64,000 bases of DNA. Origin: Bacteroidota bacterium (lineage in GTDB: Bacteria > Bacteroidota > Bacteroidia > AKYH767-A > OLB10). Both the position numbers and the translations under genes were made by a program. The DNA lies in the NCBI GenBank assembly GCA_016709725.1, contig JADJMG010000031.1, positions 124,001 to 188,000 on the forward strand, in the 5' to 3' direction. Below are positions 39,401 through 49,403 of the stretch, piece after piece. Below the pieces are notes generated by a model. It ran no database searches. It was not told where the DNA came from and saw only the letters and a list, made by a program, of their open reading frames with translations. Within the stretch, counting starts at the first letter, position 1, and every line of letters begins with the position of its first letter.

Positions 39401-40075
39401 TTATGCGTTTACACGATAGCCTACACCACGTACAGTTTCAAACCAATCAACGCTGGATTGTGCTGATAATTTTTTACGTAAATTTTTTACGTGTACATCA
39501 ATGTAGTTCGATTCGTAATCATCTTCTAAAACATCACCCCAAATGTGTTCGGTGAGTTGAATGCGTGTCAATACTCTGTTTTTATGTAATGCTAAGTAAT
39601 GCAATAAATCAAATTCTTTTTTGGTGAGATTGATGCTATTGCCATGGCAATGAACCGTGCGATTTTGAATATCTATATCAAAATCATGAATACTCATTAC
39701 ATTGGATTTAAGTCCGTGCTTGCGACGTAAAATGGCTTGCATACGACTGTGTAGTTCGGCTAAAGAAAATGGTTTAGCAATGTAATCATCGGCACCTAAA
39801 TCGAGACCTGTGATTTTATCTTCTACTTCACTGCGTGCGGTGAGCACAATGAACGCACTTTCTATTCCAGCCTTTTTCGACTCTCTCAATAAATCCAAAC
39901 CATCCATATCAGGCAAACCTAAATCGAGTAGGACGAAATCATAAGAGTTGGCGTGGATTTTATCCGATGCGCTTTTTCCGTTAAAAGCAACATCACAATT
40001 TAAATTTTGTCGGGAAAGATAAATTTCCATCTCGTGCGACAAGGAGCGTTCATCTTCTACAATTAGTACGTTCAT
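39401..40075 (-). CDS. OmpR/PhoB-family response regulator
   Basis: A 224-residue regulator: receiver domain with acidic pocket VEDE and phospho-acceptor D51 in FVLLDLGLPDMDG, conserved T and K (VLTARS, YIAKPF), then a winged-helix DNA-binding domain with YIDVHVKNLRKKL and RGVGYRV. It is the first gene of the kinase pair, preceded by a -7 box. Confidence 0.95.
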   Translation of the reverse strand: MNVLIVEDERSLSHEMEIYLSRQNLNCDVAFNGKSASDKIHANSYDFVLLDLGLPDMDGLDLLRESKKAGIESAFIVLTARSEVEDKITGLDLGADDYIAKPFSLAELHSRMQAILRRKHGLKSNVMSIHDFDIDIQNRTVHCHGNSINLTKKEFDLLHYLALHKNRVLTRIQLTEHIWGDVLEDDYESNYIDVHVKNLRKKLSAQSSVDWFETVRGVGYRVNA

Positions 40076-40124
40076 AACCGAATAAATTTTTTTGGATTCC
40101 TTTACTCTCTGTACATTAACGCTA

Positions 40125-40132
40125 CAAAGATA
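40125..40132 (-). promoter_or_regulatory. -7 promoter box TATCTTTG for the two-component pair
   Basis: Minus-strand TATCTTTG, an exact match, giving a 49-base leader to the response regulator start. Confidence 0.6.
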
Positions 40133-40188
40133 GGAAACGCAAATGTAAATGAGCTATATGAAGTTTTGAGGAGTTATTGCGTGACTTT

Positions 40189-41391
40189 CTATAAATCAAC
40201 CTGATAGCACTCGTCAATTGCTTCTAAAACGACATGGCATGCCACTAATAATTCCGCTTCTGTAATCGTGAGCGGGGGACAAATTCGAAGTCGGTTTGCA
40301 GCAAAGAGGAACCAATCAGTAATTATACCTTTTTTAATGCAAGCCGCAATCACTCGTTGTGCAAATTCATCCGTTTCAAAAACGAGTGCCAACAACATCC
40401 CTTTTCCTCTGATGGATTGTATGGCAGGATGTACTAATGTTTTTCTGACGATGGATTCTAATTTTGGAATGCGCTCTTCTGTTTTTAATGATTGAATAAT
40501 ATCAAAGGTGGCCAAGGAAGCGGCACAACAAACAGAATTTCCTCCAAAGGTGGTGATATGACCTAATACAGGTTGGTCACTTAATGCATCCATTATTTTT
40601 TTGCTGCTCATAAAAGCACCGATAGGCATTCCTCCGCCCATTCCTTTTGCAACAACTAAAATATCGGGAATGATATTCACTCCTTGCGCAGCAAAGAAAG
40701 TTCCGGTGCGTCCAAACCCTGTTTGAATTTCATCTACAACTAGCAATGCACCTACTTCGGTACAGCGCAACCGTAAGTCTTGTAAAAATGTTGGATCTAC
40801 TACTTCGGCTCCTGCTTCTCCTCGAACAATTTCAACAAACACAGCCGCGGTATCCGCGTCGATCTTTACTAGTTCTTGATGATTGCCTGATGTAAGATGA
40901 AATACTTCTGGTAAGAGTGGATGAAAAGGCACACTGAAATATTCATTGCTCATTAAACTCAATGCTCCATTGGTAGAACCATGATACGCATCTTTAAAAG
41001 AAAATATTTTTTTTCTTTCCGTATATCGTCGCTCTAATTTAATAGCACCTTCAATGGCTTCTGTGCCGCTGTTGGTGAAGTAAACACTATCGATAGACGG
41101 CATTACGCTTGCTAATTTTGCCGCTAACTTTACTTGTGGTGATTGAATATACTCTCCATACACCATCAAGTGCATGTATTTTTCGAGTTGTTCATGAATG
41201 GCTTCAATCACTTTGGGGTGACGATGTCCAACATTGCTGACGGAGATTCCACTGATTAAGTCGAGCCATTTCTCACCATTAGATCCATACAAATAAAGCC
41301 CTTCTGCTTTTTCAATTTCTAATCCAAGTGGAGATGGACTTGTTTGTGCAACATGTCGCAAGAAAAGTTGTCGCACACTTTGCTGACTCAT
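40189..41391 (-). CDS. Class III PLP-dependent aminotransferase
   Basis: A 400-residue enzyme of the acetylornithine/ornithine aminotransferase class. Visible are VYFTNSGTEAIEGAIK, DAYHGSTNGALSLM, VVDEIQTGFGRTG and VAKGMGGGMPIGAF, whose lysine binds pyridoxal phosphate. Substrate could be ornithine, acetylornithine or another omega-amino acid. It overlaps valS by four bases (ATGA), an unusual partner, so it is probably translated from the valS transcript. Confidence 0.88.
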   Translation of the reverse strand: MSQQSVRQLFLRHVAQTSPSPLGLEIEKAEGLYLYGSNGEKWLDLISGISVSNVGHRHPKVIEAIHEQLEKYMHLMVYGEYIQSPQVKLAAKLASVMPSIDSVYFTNSGTEAIEGAIKLERRYTERKKIFSFKDAYHGSTNGALSLMSNEYFSVPFHPLLPEVFHLTSGNHQELVKIDADTAAVFVEIVRGEAGAEVVDPTFLQDLRLRCTEVGALLVVDEIQTGFGRTGTFFAAQGVNIIPDILVVAKGMGGGMPIGAFMSSKKIMDALSDQPVLGHITTFGGNSVCCAASLATFDIIQSLKTEERIPKLESIVRKTLVHPAIQSIRGKGMLLALVFETDEFAQRVIAACIKKGIITDWFLFAANRLRICPPLTITEAELLVACHVVLEAIDECYQVDL

Positions 41392-44066
41392 GACAATGAA
41401 CTTAACGCTTCCTCAATAGCACGAATCTTTGCTTCGGCATCGGATTTCTTCTTTTGCTCTGCTGCTAATATTTCAGGCTTCGCGTTACTTACAAATCGTT
41501 CGTTATTCAACTTCGCCATTACAGATTTCAAAAATCCATGCGTATAGGTTAAGTCGTCATTTAACTTTTTACGTTCAGCATCTTTGTCGATGTTTTCACT
41601 CATCGGAATAAAGCATTCAAGGTCGCGAATCACAAATGGGAAAGTATTTTCAGGTTTTTCGTTTACCGATTTAATTTCAGATAAATTGCCAAGCTTCATA
41701 ATCGCATCTCCAAAAATTTTCAATGCCGATGTAGATCCATTCGAACGAATGCTTAATGCTAAAGCTTCCTTCGGACTCAATCCTTTGCTCTGACGGAAAT
41801 TTCTAATTTCTCCGATGAGTTCCGCAGCAATAGGAAATGCTTTTAATATCTCTTCGTTTGCCACATCTATTTTGGGCCATGATGCAATGATGATATCATC
41901 CCCATCTTTTCTTTCCTTTAATAAATGCCAAATTTCTTCAGAAATAAACGGCATAAAAGGATGGACGATTATAATTAATTTTTCAAAGAGAGCAATAGTA
42001 GAATTGAGGGTTGCTGTATCAATGGCCTGTTGGTAACCTGGCTTGATTAATTCTAAATACCAAGCACAAAAATCATCCCATACTAACTTGTAAGTACTCA
42101 TCAGCGCATCTGAGATACGAAGTTTTTCGTAATGATCATTGATCTCAACTAGACATTCGTTAATGCGTGCTTCGAGCCATGTGATCGCTACTTTGTTTAC
42201 TTCGGGTTGGGGAATAGACGCATCTACTTCCCATCCTTTCACCAATCGGAACGCATTCCAAATTTTATTACTGAAGTTTCTTCCTTGTTCGCACAAGCCT
42301 TCATCAAACAGTAAGTCGTTCCCCGCAGGAGAAGAAAGCAACATACCTACGCGCACACCATCAGCACCAAACTTCTTGATCAAATCCAATGGATCCGGTG
42401 AATTGCCTAGGGATTTACTCATCTTCCGGCCTTGCTTATCGCGAACAATTCCGGTGAGATAAACATTATTAAAAGGCTTTTTGCCTCTGTATTCATAACC
42501 TGCCATGATCATTCTAGCAATCCAGAAAAACAAAATTTCAGGTGCAGAAACTAAATCGTTAGTAGGGTAGTAGTAGTTGATGTCTTTGTTGTTGGGATCC
42601 TTAAATCCATCAAAAACAGAAATTGGCCAAAGCCAAGAGCTGAACCATGTATCCAATACATCTTCGTCTTGACGGATATCCTTCGCCGTTATTGAATCAT
42701 TGTCAGATTGGAATAATTCTAGTGCTTCTTCAGCAGTTTTCGCAACTAAAAAATTCCCCTGGTTATCATACCAAGCTGGAATTCGTTGTCCCCACCACAG
42801 CTGACGAGAGATGCACCAATCATGTACATTTTCCATCCAGTGACGATAGGTATTTACAAATTTTTCAGGATACAATTTCACTTCGCCATCCATCACGGCA
42901 TCGAGTGCTGGTTTCGAAAATTCTTTCATCTTCACAAACCATTGCAGACTCAAGCGTGGTTCAATCACCGCGTCGGTTCGTTCACTGTACCCCACTTTAT
43001 TGGTGTAATCTTCCACTTTCACCACCAAGCCCATCTCCGCCAAATCCTTAACAATTTTTTTGCGAACTACAAATCGATCTTCACCAATATAAAATCCAGC
43101 CTGAGCACTCATCGTACCATCAGCATTCAACGTATCGATTACTTCGAGGTTGTGTTTTTTTCCTAAATTGTAGTCATTGATGTCGTGTGCTGGAGTCACT
43201 TTTAATGCGCCTGTTCCGAATTCAATTAATATATAATCGTCAAAAATTATAGGCACTTTACGATTCACCATTGGGATGATCGCAAATTTTCCTTTCAGAT
43301 GAGCGTAACGCGGATCATCAGGATGTACGCACACAGCAGTATCACCTAAAATAGTTTCTGGTCGAACGGTAGCAATGGTGATGGTCGATTTTTCATCAAT
43401 TTTTTTCTGTACCGCAGCTTTGTCATTCGCATCAAAAACTTCATCGCTGTCTACAATCACATATTGCACATACGTCAATTTCGATTGTACTTCCTTATGA
43501 ATTACTTCTTCATCGCTAACGGCAGTGAGTCCGGCAGGATCCCAATTCACCATGCGCATACCACGGTAGATGTATCCTTTTTTATACAAATCGATAAATA
43601 CATCGATCACCGCTTCACTCATATCATCCTCCATCGTGAATCGAGTACGATCCCAATCACATGAGGCGCCTAACTTTTTTAACTGATCTAAAATTATTCC
43701 ACCGTACTTCTCTTTCCACTCCCAAGCATATTTTAAAAAATCTTCACGACTCAAATCGGATTTCTTAATTCCTTTCTCGCGCAACATCTGTACAACCTTC
43801 GCTTCCGTTGCAATGGAGGCGTGATCGGTTCCGGGCACCCAACAGGCATTCTTTCCAAGCATGCGAGCACGACGAATCATCACATCTTGCAAGGTGTTAT
43901 TTAGCATATGACCCATGTGCAAAACACCGGTCACATTGGGAGGAGGAATTACAATGGTATAGGGTTCGCGCTCATCGGGTACAGAGCGAAAATAGCCCTT
44001 CTGCATCCAGTAGGCGTACCATTTATTTTCGGCAATCTCAGATTGAAATGTCTTTGGAATTTCCAT
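41388..44066 (-). CDS. valS: Valyl-tRNA synthetase
   Basis: Charges tRNA-Val. The 892-residue class I synthetase has the HIGH motif as HMGH (PPNVTGVLHMGHMLN), the KMSKS motif in GRKMSKSLGNSPDPLDLI, an editing domain and the C-terminal coiled coil (KKLNDDLTYTHGFLKSVMAKL). No frameshift in this long gene. Upstream is a good promoter. Confidence 0.97.
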   Translation of the reverse strand: MEIPKTFQSEIAENKWYAYWMQKGYFRSVPDEREPYTIVIPPPNVTGVLHMGHMLNNTLQDVMIRRARMLGKNACWVPGTDHASIATEAKVVQMLREKGIKKSDLSREDFLKYAWEWKEKYGGIILDQLKKLGASCDWDRTRFTMEDDMSEAVIDVFIDLYKKGYIYRGMRMVNWDPAGLTAVSDEEVIHKEVQSKLTYVQYVIVDSDEVFDANDKAAVQKKIDEKSTITIATVRPETILGDTAVCVHPDDPRYAHLKGKFAIIPMVNRKVPIIFDDYILIEFGTGALKVTPAHDINDYNLGKKHNLEVIDTLNADGTMSAQAGFYIGEDRFVVRKKIVKDLAEMGLVVKVEDYTNKVGYSERTDAVIEPRLSLQWFVKMKEFSKPALDAVMDGEVKLYPEKFVNTYRHWMENVHDWCISRQLWWGQRIPAWYDNQGNFLVAKTAEEALELFQSDNDSITAKDIRQDEDVLDTWFSSWLWPISVFDGFKDPNNKDINYYYPTNDLVSAPEILFFWIARMIMAGYEYRGKKPFNNVYLTGIVRDKQGRKMSKSLGNSPDPLDLIKKFGADGVRVGMLLSSPAGNDLLFDEGLCEQGRNFSNKIWNAFRLVKGWEVDASIPQPEVNKVAITWLEARINECLVEINDHYEKLRISDALMSTYKLVWDDFCAWYLELIKPGYQQAIDTATLNSTIALFEKLIIIVHPFMPFISEEIWHLLKERKDGDDIIIASWPKIDVANEEILKAFPIAAELIGEIRNFRQSKGLSPKEALALSIRSNGSTSALKIFGDAIMKLGNLSEIKSVNEKPENTFPFVIRDLECFIPMSENIDKDAERKKLNDDLTYTHGFLKSVMAKLNNERFVSNAKPEILAAEQKKKSDAEAKIRAIEEALSSLS

Positions 44067-44098
44067 GCTAAATACTAATCTCTTAATTTAATAGGGTG

Positions 44099-44126
44099 CA
44101 AAGATATAAAACACGTTGGGGTGCAA
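44099..44126 (-). promoter_or_regulatory. Promoter for valS: TATCTTTG and TTG
   Basis: Minus-strand TATCTTTG (44106-44099) with TTG at 44126-44124 (17-base spacer), leaving a 32-base leader to valS. Confidence 0.65.
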
Positions 44127-44161
44127 TGCTTCAAAAGGATCGATTATTCGGATAATTCGGT

Positions 44162-44169
44162 TATTTTTG
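44162..44169 (+). promoter_or_regulatory. -7 promoter box TATTTTTG for the symporter gene
   Basis: Exact TAnnTTTG match, 11 bases before the ATG at 44181; supports this start over the longer open frame. Confidence 0.5.
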
Positions 44170-44180
44170 GACCTGATCCT

Positions 44181-45409
44181 ATGAAGATAAACCTAACTGC
44201 TCGCATATTTATTGGCATGCTACTCGGTATTCTGGTTGGTTATATATACCGCGAGATGTACCCCGATCCTGCTGATTTTAACAAGTTTGCCGATAATATT
44301 CAGATCCTGAGCGATATATTTTTGCGCTTAATTAAGATGATTATTGCCCCCTTGGTATTCAGTACCTTGGTGTATGGAATTGCGAAAGTGGGCGATTTTA
44401 AGAGTGTGGGACGTATCGGAATCAAGACCCTACTTTATTTCCAAGGGGCTACCATTTTGGCTTTAAGCTTAGGGTTAGTGTTGGTAAATATTTTCAAGCC
44501 CGGATTAGTAATGAATTTACCACTTCCCGCAGAGGAATTGAGTGAAGGACTAAGCAAAGGAGCTCCTTCATTCCGTGAATTCATTACCCATGTGATCCCA
44601 AAAAGTGTGATTGAGGCCATGGCCAATAATGAGATTTTACCCATCGTTGTTTTCTCTATTTTCTTTGGGATTGGAACCGCTGCCATGGGCGATAAGGCGA
44701 AGTCGATTGTGAATGCCATGGACGCTTTAGGCCATGTCATGTTTAAGGTTACTAATTATGTAATGTTGTTTGCGCCATTTGGTGTTTTTGGTGCCATAGC
44801 CGCTGTTGTTGCTAAGCAAGGACTTGGAATTATTGGCGGATATATTTATTTGATTGCTTGTTTTTATTTTGGATTGCTCTTTTTCGCATTTGTCATTTTA
44901 GGAGCCATCTGCTTCTTCTTAAAAATTCCATTCATCAAACTATTAAAAGAAATTCGCGAACCCATTTTATTGGCCTTCTCTACAGCATCTTCCGAGTCGG
45001 CATTTCCAAAAACAGTAGAAGCCTTGGAAAAGTATGGTTGTAGTACTCGAATTATTTCCTTTGTACTACCTTAGGTTATTCGTTTAATTTAGATGGATCC
45101 ATCATGTACATGACATTCGCCACAGTATTTATTGCACAGGCTTACGGAATTGACATGACCATTTCGCAAGAGATCACCATGATGTTGATGTTATTGGTTA
45201 CGAGCAAAGGAATGGCCGGAGTGCCCAGAGCTAGCTTGGTGGTGATCGCCGGAATGTTGAGTGCGTTTAATATTCCCGAAGCTGGTTTGTTGTTGCTTCT
45301 TGGAATTGATCAGCTACTCGACATGGGCAGAAGTGCTACGAACGTTGTTGGAAATGCTGTAGCTACGGCAGTGGTTTGTAAGTGGGAAGGGGAGCTTATA
45401 ATGGCATGA
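44181..45409 (+). CDS. Dicarboxylate/amino acid:cation symporter (frameshifted once)
   Basis: About 409 residues with the fold of the DAACS (GltP/DctA) family: many helices, the serine-rich re-entrant loop STASSESAFPK and, after repair, the NLDGSIMYMTFATVFIAQA transport-site helix. The frame breaks at 45071-45072, where one T restores FVLPLGYSFNLDGS. The substrate is probably glutamate, aspartate or a C4-dicarboxylate, moved in with Na+ or H+. Confidence 0.9.
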
Positions 45410-45649
45410 TAAGGACGCGATCCCGATAGCTATCGGGAGCGAATAAACACGAAATGCGAAATCAGGCGTCGCGAGGCTTCGCGATTCGAATAAAACCAAA
45501 TTCAAAATATTAACCATGATTAAAGTGGAAGTTCGAATATTAGAGGTGCCTTCTCTTAATACGCGATCACTATTTTACCAACTTGCCAATCTGCCAATTT
45601 ACCAATTAAAATTTTATTCGGAGCCAGACATTTAGTCGCAAGAATAATT
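45410..45649. repeat. Intergenic palindromes and short repeats
   Basis: No gene. TCCCGATAGCTATCGGGA (45421-45438) is a perfect 18-bp palindrome 11 bases after the symporter stop, TCGCGAGGCTTCGCGA (45469-45484) is a single copy of the TCGCGA family, and 45577-45606 holds imperfect CCAATTTGC-like repeats. The first may act as a bidirectional terminator between convergent genes. Confidence 0.7.
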
Positions 45650-46108
45650 TTACTTACGAGTCAAGAGATAATTATGATTGCCTAAAATTTCCTGGCCTTT
45701 ATTGTCTAGTTTTTTCAAGATGGAATCGCCGATTACTTTGTAGAAAAGAGGGGGTGCTTCTTTTGCAGCGGAAAGTTGTAGTACCGTTGAAAGGCTATCA
45801 GGGGCTGTCATTCTGATAAAAGTGCCCGAGCGAAGGAAAACAGAATCGGGATTATTTTTTCCCATATACGTCTCCGTTAGGAAATAACTGAGACTATCGT
45901 CGTTGATGACAAGATTGGTTTTAATGCCCATACAGTCGGCGCAAGGAAAGATTCCTTCAAACGTAAATTCTGCTGTGGAAGGAGTGAGTCCGTCAAAAAA
46001 ATCAGTTTCTACCGTGTCAACCGTGATGGTTGCATTTTGAGTGTTTCGAGTACATGCACTATTTTGAAGTAAGCCGACGATGGCTATACTCCATATCCAT
46101 TTTTTCAT
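45650..46108 (-). CDS. NlpE-like copper/envelope-stress lipoprotein
   Basis: About 152 residues with a lipoprotein signal (MKKWIWSIAIVGLLQNSAC) and an NlpE N-terminal domain: FEGIFPCADCMGIKTNLVI, with the family CxxC pair, and a SYFLTETYMGK segment. NlpE senses envelope or copper stress in enterobacteria; in Bacteroidota the role is not established. I take the ATG at 46108 as the signal start; the open frame begins 14 codons earlier. Confidence 0.82.
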   Translation of the reverse strand: MKKWIWSIAIVGLLQNSACTRNTQNATITVDTVETDFFDGLTPSTAEFTFEGIFPCADCMGIKTNLVINDDSLSYFLTETYMGKNNPDSVFLRSGTFIRMTAPDSLSTVLQLSAAKEAPPLFYKVIGDSILKKLDNKGQEILGNHNYLLTRK

Positions 46109-46164
46109 TCTTGATAGATTTGTTAGAGCAAAATACAAAAAAAAATTCACCCTGCAATTTTATT

Positions 46165-46637
46165 TTATTCGGTGTAGGTAATTTTTACAGTTCCACTGTT
46201 GATGGTTTTGTTTAAACCGAGTGGATTTTTTAAAGTACCACTAAAATTGGCTTCAAGCACGTTGGTGCTTGTGTTGTTTGATAAAATTACGAGCGTAGCT
46301 GGATTTCCATTGGTGCTTTCCCATGCCATTCCGAGTTGATCGGTATGTAATATGTGATTAGAATCTGTCGTCATGGCGTAGGTACCGGGCATTACATTAT
46401 CTAATTCCATCGTGAAGGTTTCTCCCGTTAGAGCGATTCCATTAATTGTCATCGCACTTCCTTGGTCACCGAACAAGCTTGCATTTGCACATGTTTGAGT
46501 CCCACCTGAAGTCCACTTTAAATGACCATTTGGTAATTCGCAGTTGTCAGTTAGGACTGAAGGAAGCAATTCTTTTGCTTTTCGCAAGCGGTAATTATTG
46601 AAAAGAAAAGGGTGGTAATATAAATTGCTTTTTTCAT
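46165..46637 (-). CDS. Lipoprotein of unknown function (frameshifted once)
   Basis: About 157 residues. From the ATG at 46637 a lipoprotein signal reads MKKAIYITTLFFSIITAC, then the frame breaks at the T4 run 46573-46576; one base added joins CEKQKELLPSVLTDNC and the rest. The mature part is predicted beta-rich with GTFxGTL-like repeats, no recognised domain. It lies 13 bases after the AsmA gene stop and may be co-transcribed with it. Confidence 0.65.
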
Positions 46638-46650
46638 GGGTAATAGAGGT

Positions 46651-49308
46651 TTATTTCTTTTTAAAGAAGTCTTTCGCTGCGTCTTTCACTTTTTGCTCAG
46701 CTTCTTTTTTTAGTCTTTCTTTTTCTGCTTTTACTTTTTCTTCCGCTTCTTTTTTCAGTCTTTCTTTTTCAGCGTTCACCTTCGCTTCTGCTTCTTTTTT
46801 CAATCGATCTGCTTCTTCCTTCGCTTTGTTTTCTAACTCTTCTTTTTTCTGATTGATTTCTTCTTTTACTTTATCTTTTACTGAGTTGATGAGATTTCCT
46901 GCAGTTTCTTTTAAATCGGTGCTCACTGTAGGTTTAGTTACTGTTCCACCCATCTTTAAATTCAACTTAACATTTTCAGCCATGCTAAGGTTAGCACCTT
47001 TTGAATTGGCACTGGAGATGAGTCCTCCAATAGCACTACTGGCGGCTCCTGGTAATTTAGAAGTAGGAATATTCATCGCCAACGTATAATCGATGGTTTG
47101 ATCGAAGCCTGTACTTCCTTGAACTGTTGTAGGTATTCCTACTAAATTTACATCAAAAGGTTTCACTTGAGCCCTGCCATTTTCGATGGAATAACTAAAG
47201 TTTACATCTTGTACATTAAGTTGCTTGAATTGTTCGAGTTTGAGTGTTTCAGCTACTTTTAATAATGGACCAAAACTATTGATGACAACAGCGTCCGTAC
47301 TTAATTTTCCAGATCCCGTCATGGTATTTAAATTGGGTTCCATGTGTTCATTCAACTTGCCGTTGATATTAAGTGATGTAGAATATTTACCTGTTGCATA
47401 TTGGGCTATAGGAGCCATTTTCTTCACCGACTCAAAAGCCAATGCAGTTTGTTGAATATCGAATCCTTTGATGTCCATATCAAAAGACATGTTGGCCGAT
47501 TTGCGCTCGGGAGTAGCATAAGTTCCACTCATCTTCATGGCTCCTGAAAGAGTATTGAAGCTTAGGTTTTCCATGTTAATGGCTTGATTACGAATTACCA
47601 CTTTTCCATTTACATTATCTAAAATTAAATTATCGTATAGTAATTTCGTGATGGCTAAGTTCGCAGTGAAATCTAAATTACCTGGAACTTCAATTAATGC
47701 CATGGGTGTAGTATCGGCAGGGGCAGAAGTCGTTTCTGCCGTGCTGTTTCCATTCAATGCAACTAAATCTAATAGACGACTGTTCACATTTAAATTTCCC
47801 TTTAACGTTTCTTTTTTGATAAGGTAGGCTAGTAAATTGTCGAGTCGACCATCTGCATGCACATCACTTTTTCCAAGCATGGCATCAAAATTATTGAGTT
47901 CCACAAATTGCGGATTGAAAGTAAGTTTTACTTCTCTCAAATCATAACCTTGCTTGTTCTCCTTCGTGCTATAGTTGAAGTTATTCAATTGAATTAATCC
48001 ATCAGCCTGAAAATCTTGATAGCGCTCTTGTTCAATAGCCGACATTCTTCCATTGATATTCACATTGGCTTTTAAGGTTCCTTTCATTGAAGTACCTTCT
48101 TCCAAAGGAACCACTTTGCTGATGTTTGCAAAGTTGATATCTCCTTTAATACTTCCTTTAATATCGGCATCACTCACCGGTGTGCGAACACTAAGTTTTG
48201 CATCGAAAGGTTGGTTGCCAAGTTCCACATGTAATTGTTGTAAGTCGATGATGGTATGATCAGGAACACCATCTGCATTGTTTACATTCAAATTCAATTG
48301 AACATTATTTACGGCTACTGGAAGCGAAGGATATTGGAAATTTCCATTCTGCACTTTTAAATTTAAACCAAAGCCAGGCATTTGTTTTTCATTGTACGTA
48401 CCTTTTACAAATGCTTTTAAAGTTAATGTTCCCGACGATTTCAAATCTTTAAATCCCTCTCTGTAAACTCCGGGAACCATCGATAAGAAATTTTTGAATT
48501 CGTTTTTACGTGCATCGAATTTAATATCCATTTTGATATCATCAGTGGGCATAGCCACCCATCCATCTACACCTAAAACAAGTTCGTTTATAGCAATTTC
48601 ATTTTCTTTGAATGTGAATTTCATATTCGGCATGTCCATGTCCAAATCCACTTTCAATCCAGTTTTAGCACGATGTAAATATTTCACACCACCAAACCAT
48701 AAATCAGCACTGGCAATATCAGTTTGCGTGCTCAACACAAATAAATCTTGTGTAAAATCACCTTTGCCGGTATGATTTAAATCTTCCATGAGCATATTGA
48801 AATCCATGGAAGCATCTTCATAAGAAACCATTCCATCGCTGATGCTGTACGAACGCAAAGCCACCTTGAATTTGGAAGGTTCACTACTTGCTTCTGTTTT
48901 TGAACTATCTTCCTTAGCAATATCCCAATTCGCTTTCCCATCTTTTAAAACGATGAGATGTATGCGTGGCTCTTTCAATTGCACCGATTTAATATCAATT
49001 TGTCCACCACCAATCACACTCATGATGTCAATGGTGAGTGAAAGTTGTTTCATGCCAGCCAACGTATCGCCCTCAAATGGACTTTGGTTCACTACACTCA
49101 AATTGTTGAGCTCAATGCTGAGGTTAGGAAAACTGCTAAAAATGGTAAGATCGTAACTAGCGAAATCAACTTTTGCATTGAGGCTTTTGTTGATTTCCTC
49201 TTTAACCATGATTTCAATTTTGCCTTTGTAAACGATGGGTAGGATGAAGGCAGCTAATAATAGCAAAACGATAAATGATCCAAGTCCAATAAGTATTTTC
49301 TTTAACAT
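46651..49308 (-). CDS. AsmA family protein with C-terminal coiled coil
   Basis: An 885-residue AsmA-like protein: N-terminal membrane helix (about residues 7-27), the AsmA N-terminal domain, long repetitive beta segments and an AsmA_2-like region (NLSFNTLSGAMKMSGTY, SGKLSTDAVVINSFGPLLK). AsmA-like proteins are thought to bridge the periplasm and carry phospholipids. The last ~70 residues are a highly charged coiled coil with three 15-residue repeats like AEKERLKKEAEEKVK. Confidence 0.85.
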   Translation of the reverse strand: MLKKILIGLGSFIVLLLLAAFILPIVYKGKIEIMVKEEINKSLNAKVDFASYDLTIFSSFPNLSIELNNLSVVNQSPFEGDTLAGMKQLSLTIDIMSVIGGGQIDIKSVQLKEPRIHLIVLKDGKANWDIAKEDSSKTEASSEPSKFKVALRSYSISDGMVSYEDASMDFNMLMEDLNHTGKGDFTQDLFVLSTQTDIASADLWFGGVKYLHRAKTGLKVDLDMDMPNMKFTFKENEIAINELVLGVDGWVAMPTDDIKMDIKFDARKNEFKNFLSMVPGVYREGFKDLKSSGTLTLKAFVKGTYNEKQMPGFGLNLKVQNGNFQYPSLPVAVNNVQLNLNVNNADGVPDHTIIDLQQLHVELGNQPFDAKLSVRTPVSDADIKGSIKGDINFANISKVVPLEEGTSMKGTLKANVNINGRMSAIEQERYQDFQADGLIQLNNFNYSTKENKQGYDLREVKLTFNPQFVELNNFDAMLGKSDVHADGRLDNLLAYLIKKETLKGNLNVNSRLLDLVALNGNSTAETTSAPADTTPMALIEVPGNLDFTANLAITKLLYDNLILDNVNGKVVIRNQAINMENLSFNTLSGAMKMSGTYATPERKSANMSFDMDIKGFDIQQTALAFESVKKMAPIAQYATGKYSTSLNINGKLNEHMEPNLNTMTGSGKLSTDAVVINSFGPLLKVAETLKLEQFKQLNVQDVNFSYSIENGRAQVKPFDVNLVGIPTTVQGSTGFDQTIDYTLAMNIPTSKLPGAASSAIGGLISSANSKGANLSMAENVKLNLKMGGTVTKPTVSTDLKETAGNLINSVKDKVKEEINQKKEELENKAKEEADRLKKEAEAKVNAEKERLKKEAEEKVKAEKERLKKEAEQKVKDAAKDFFKKK

Positions 49309-49348
49309 AAAGTGGTGTGTTTATTCTACAACGCAAAAATCGGTAGAA

Positions 49349-49370
49349 ATTATGCAGATTCATGCATAAT
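49349..49370. repeat. Inverted repeat ATTATGCA / TGCATAAT
   Basis: Perfect 8-base arms with a 6-base spacer, between the aroC stop and the AsmA start on the minus strand. It may be an operator or weak terminator; no -7 box was found next to it. Confidence 0.4.
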
Positions 49371-49403
49371 AATAAATGTTTTTGAGAATGGTTTTTAACA
49401 ATG

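Noticed and set aside
42139..43166. Long plus-strand open frames opposite valS
   Set aside because: They are antisense to a complete, well-conserved valS and their translations show no family motifs or plausible starts.
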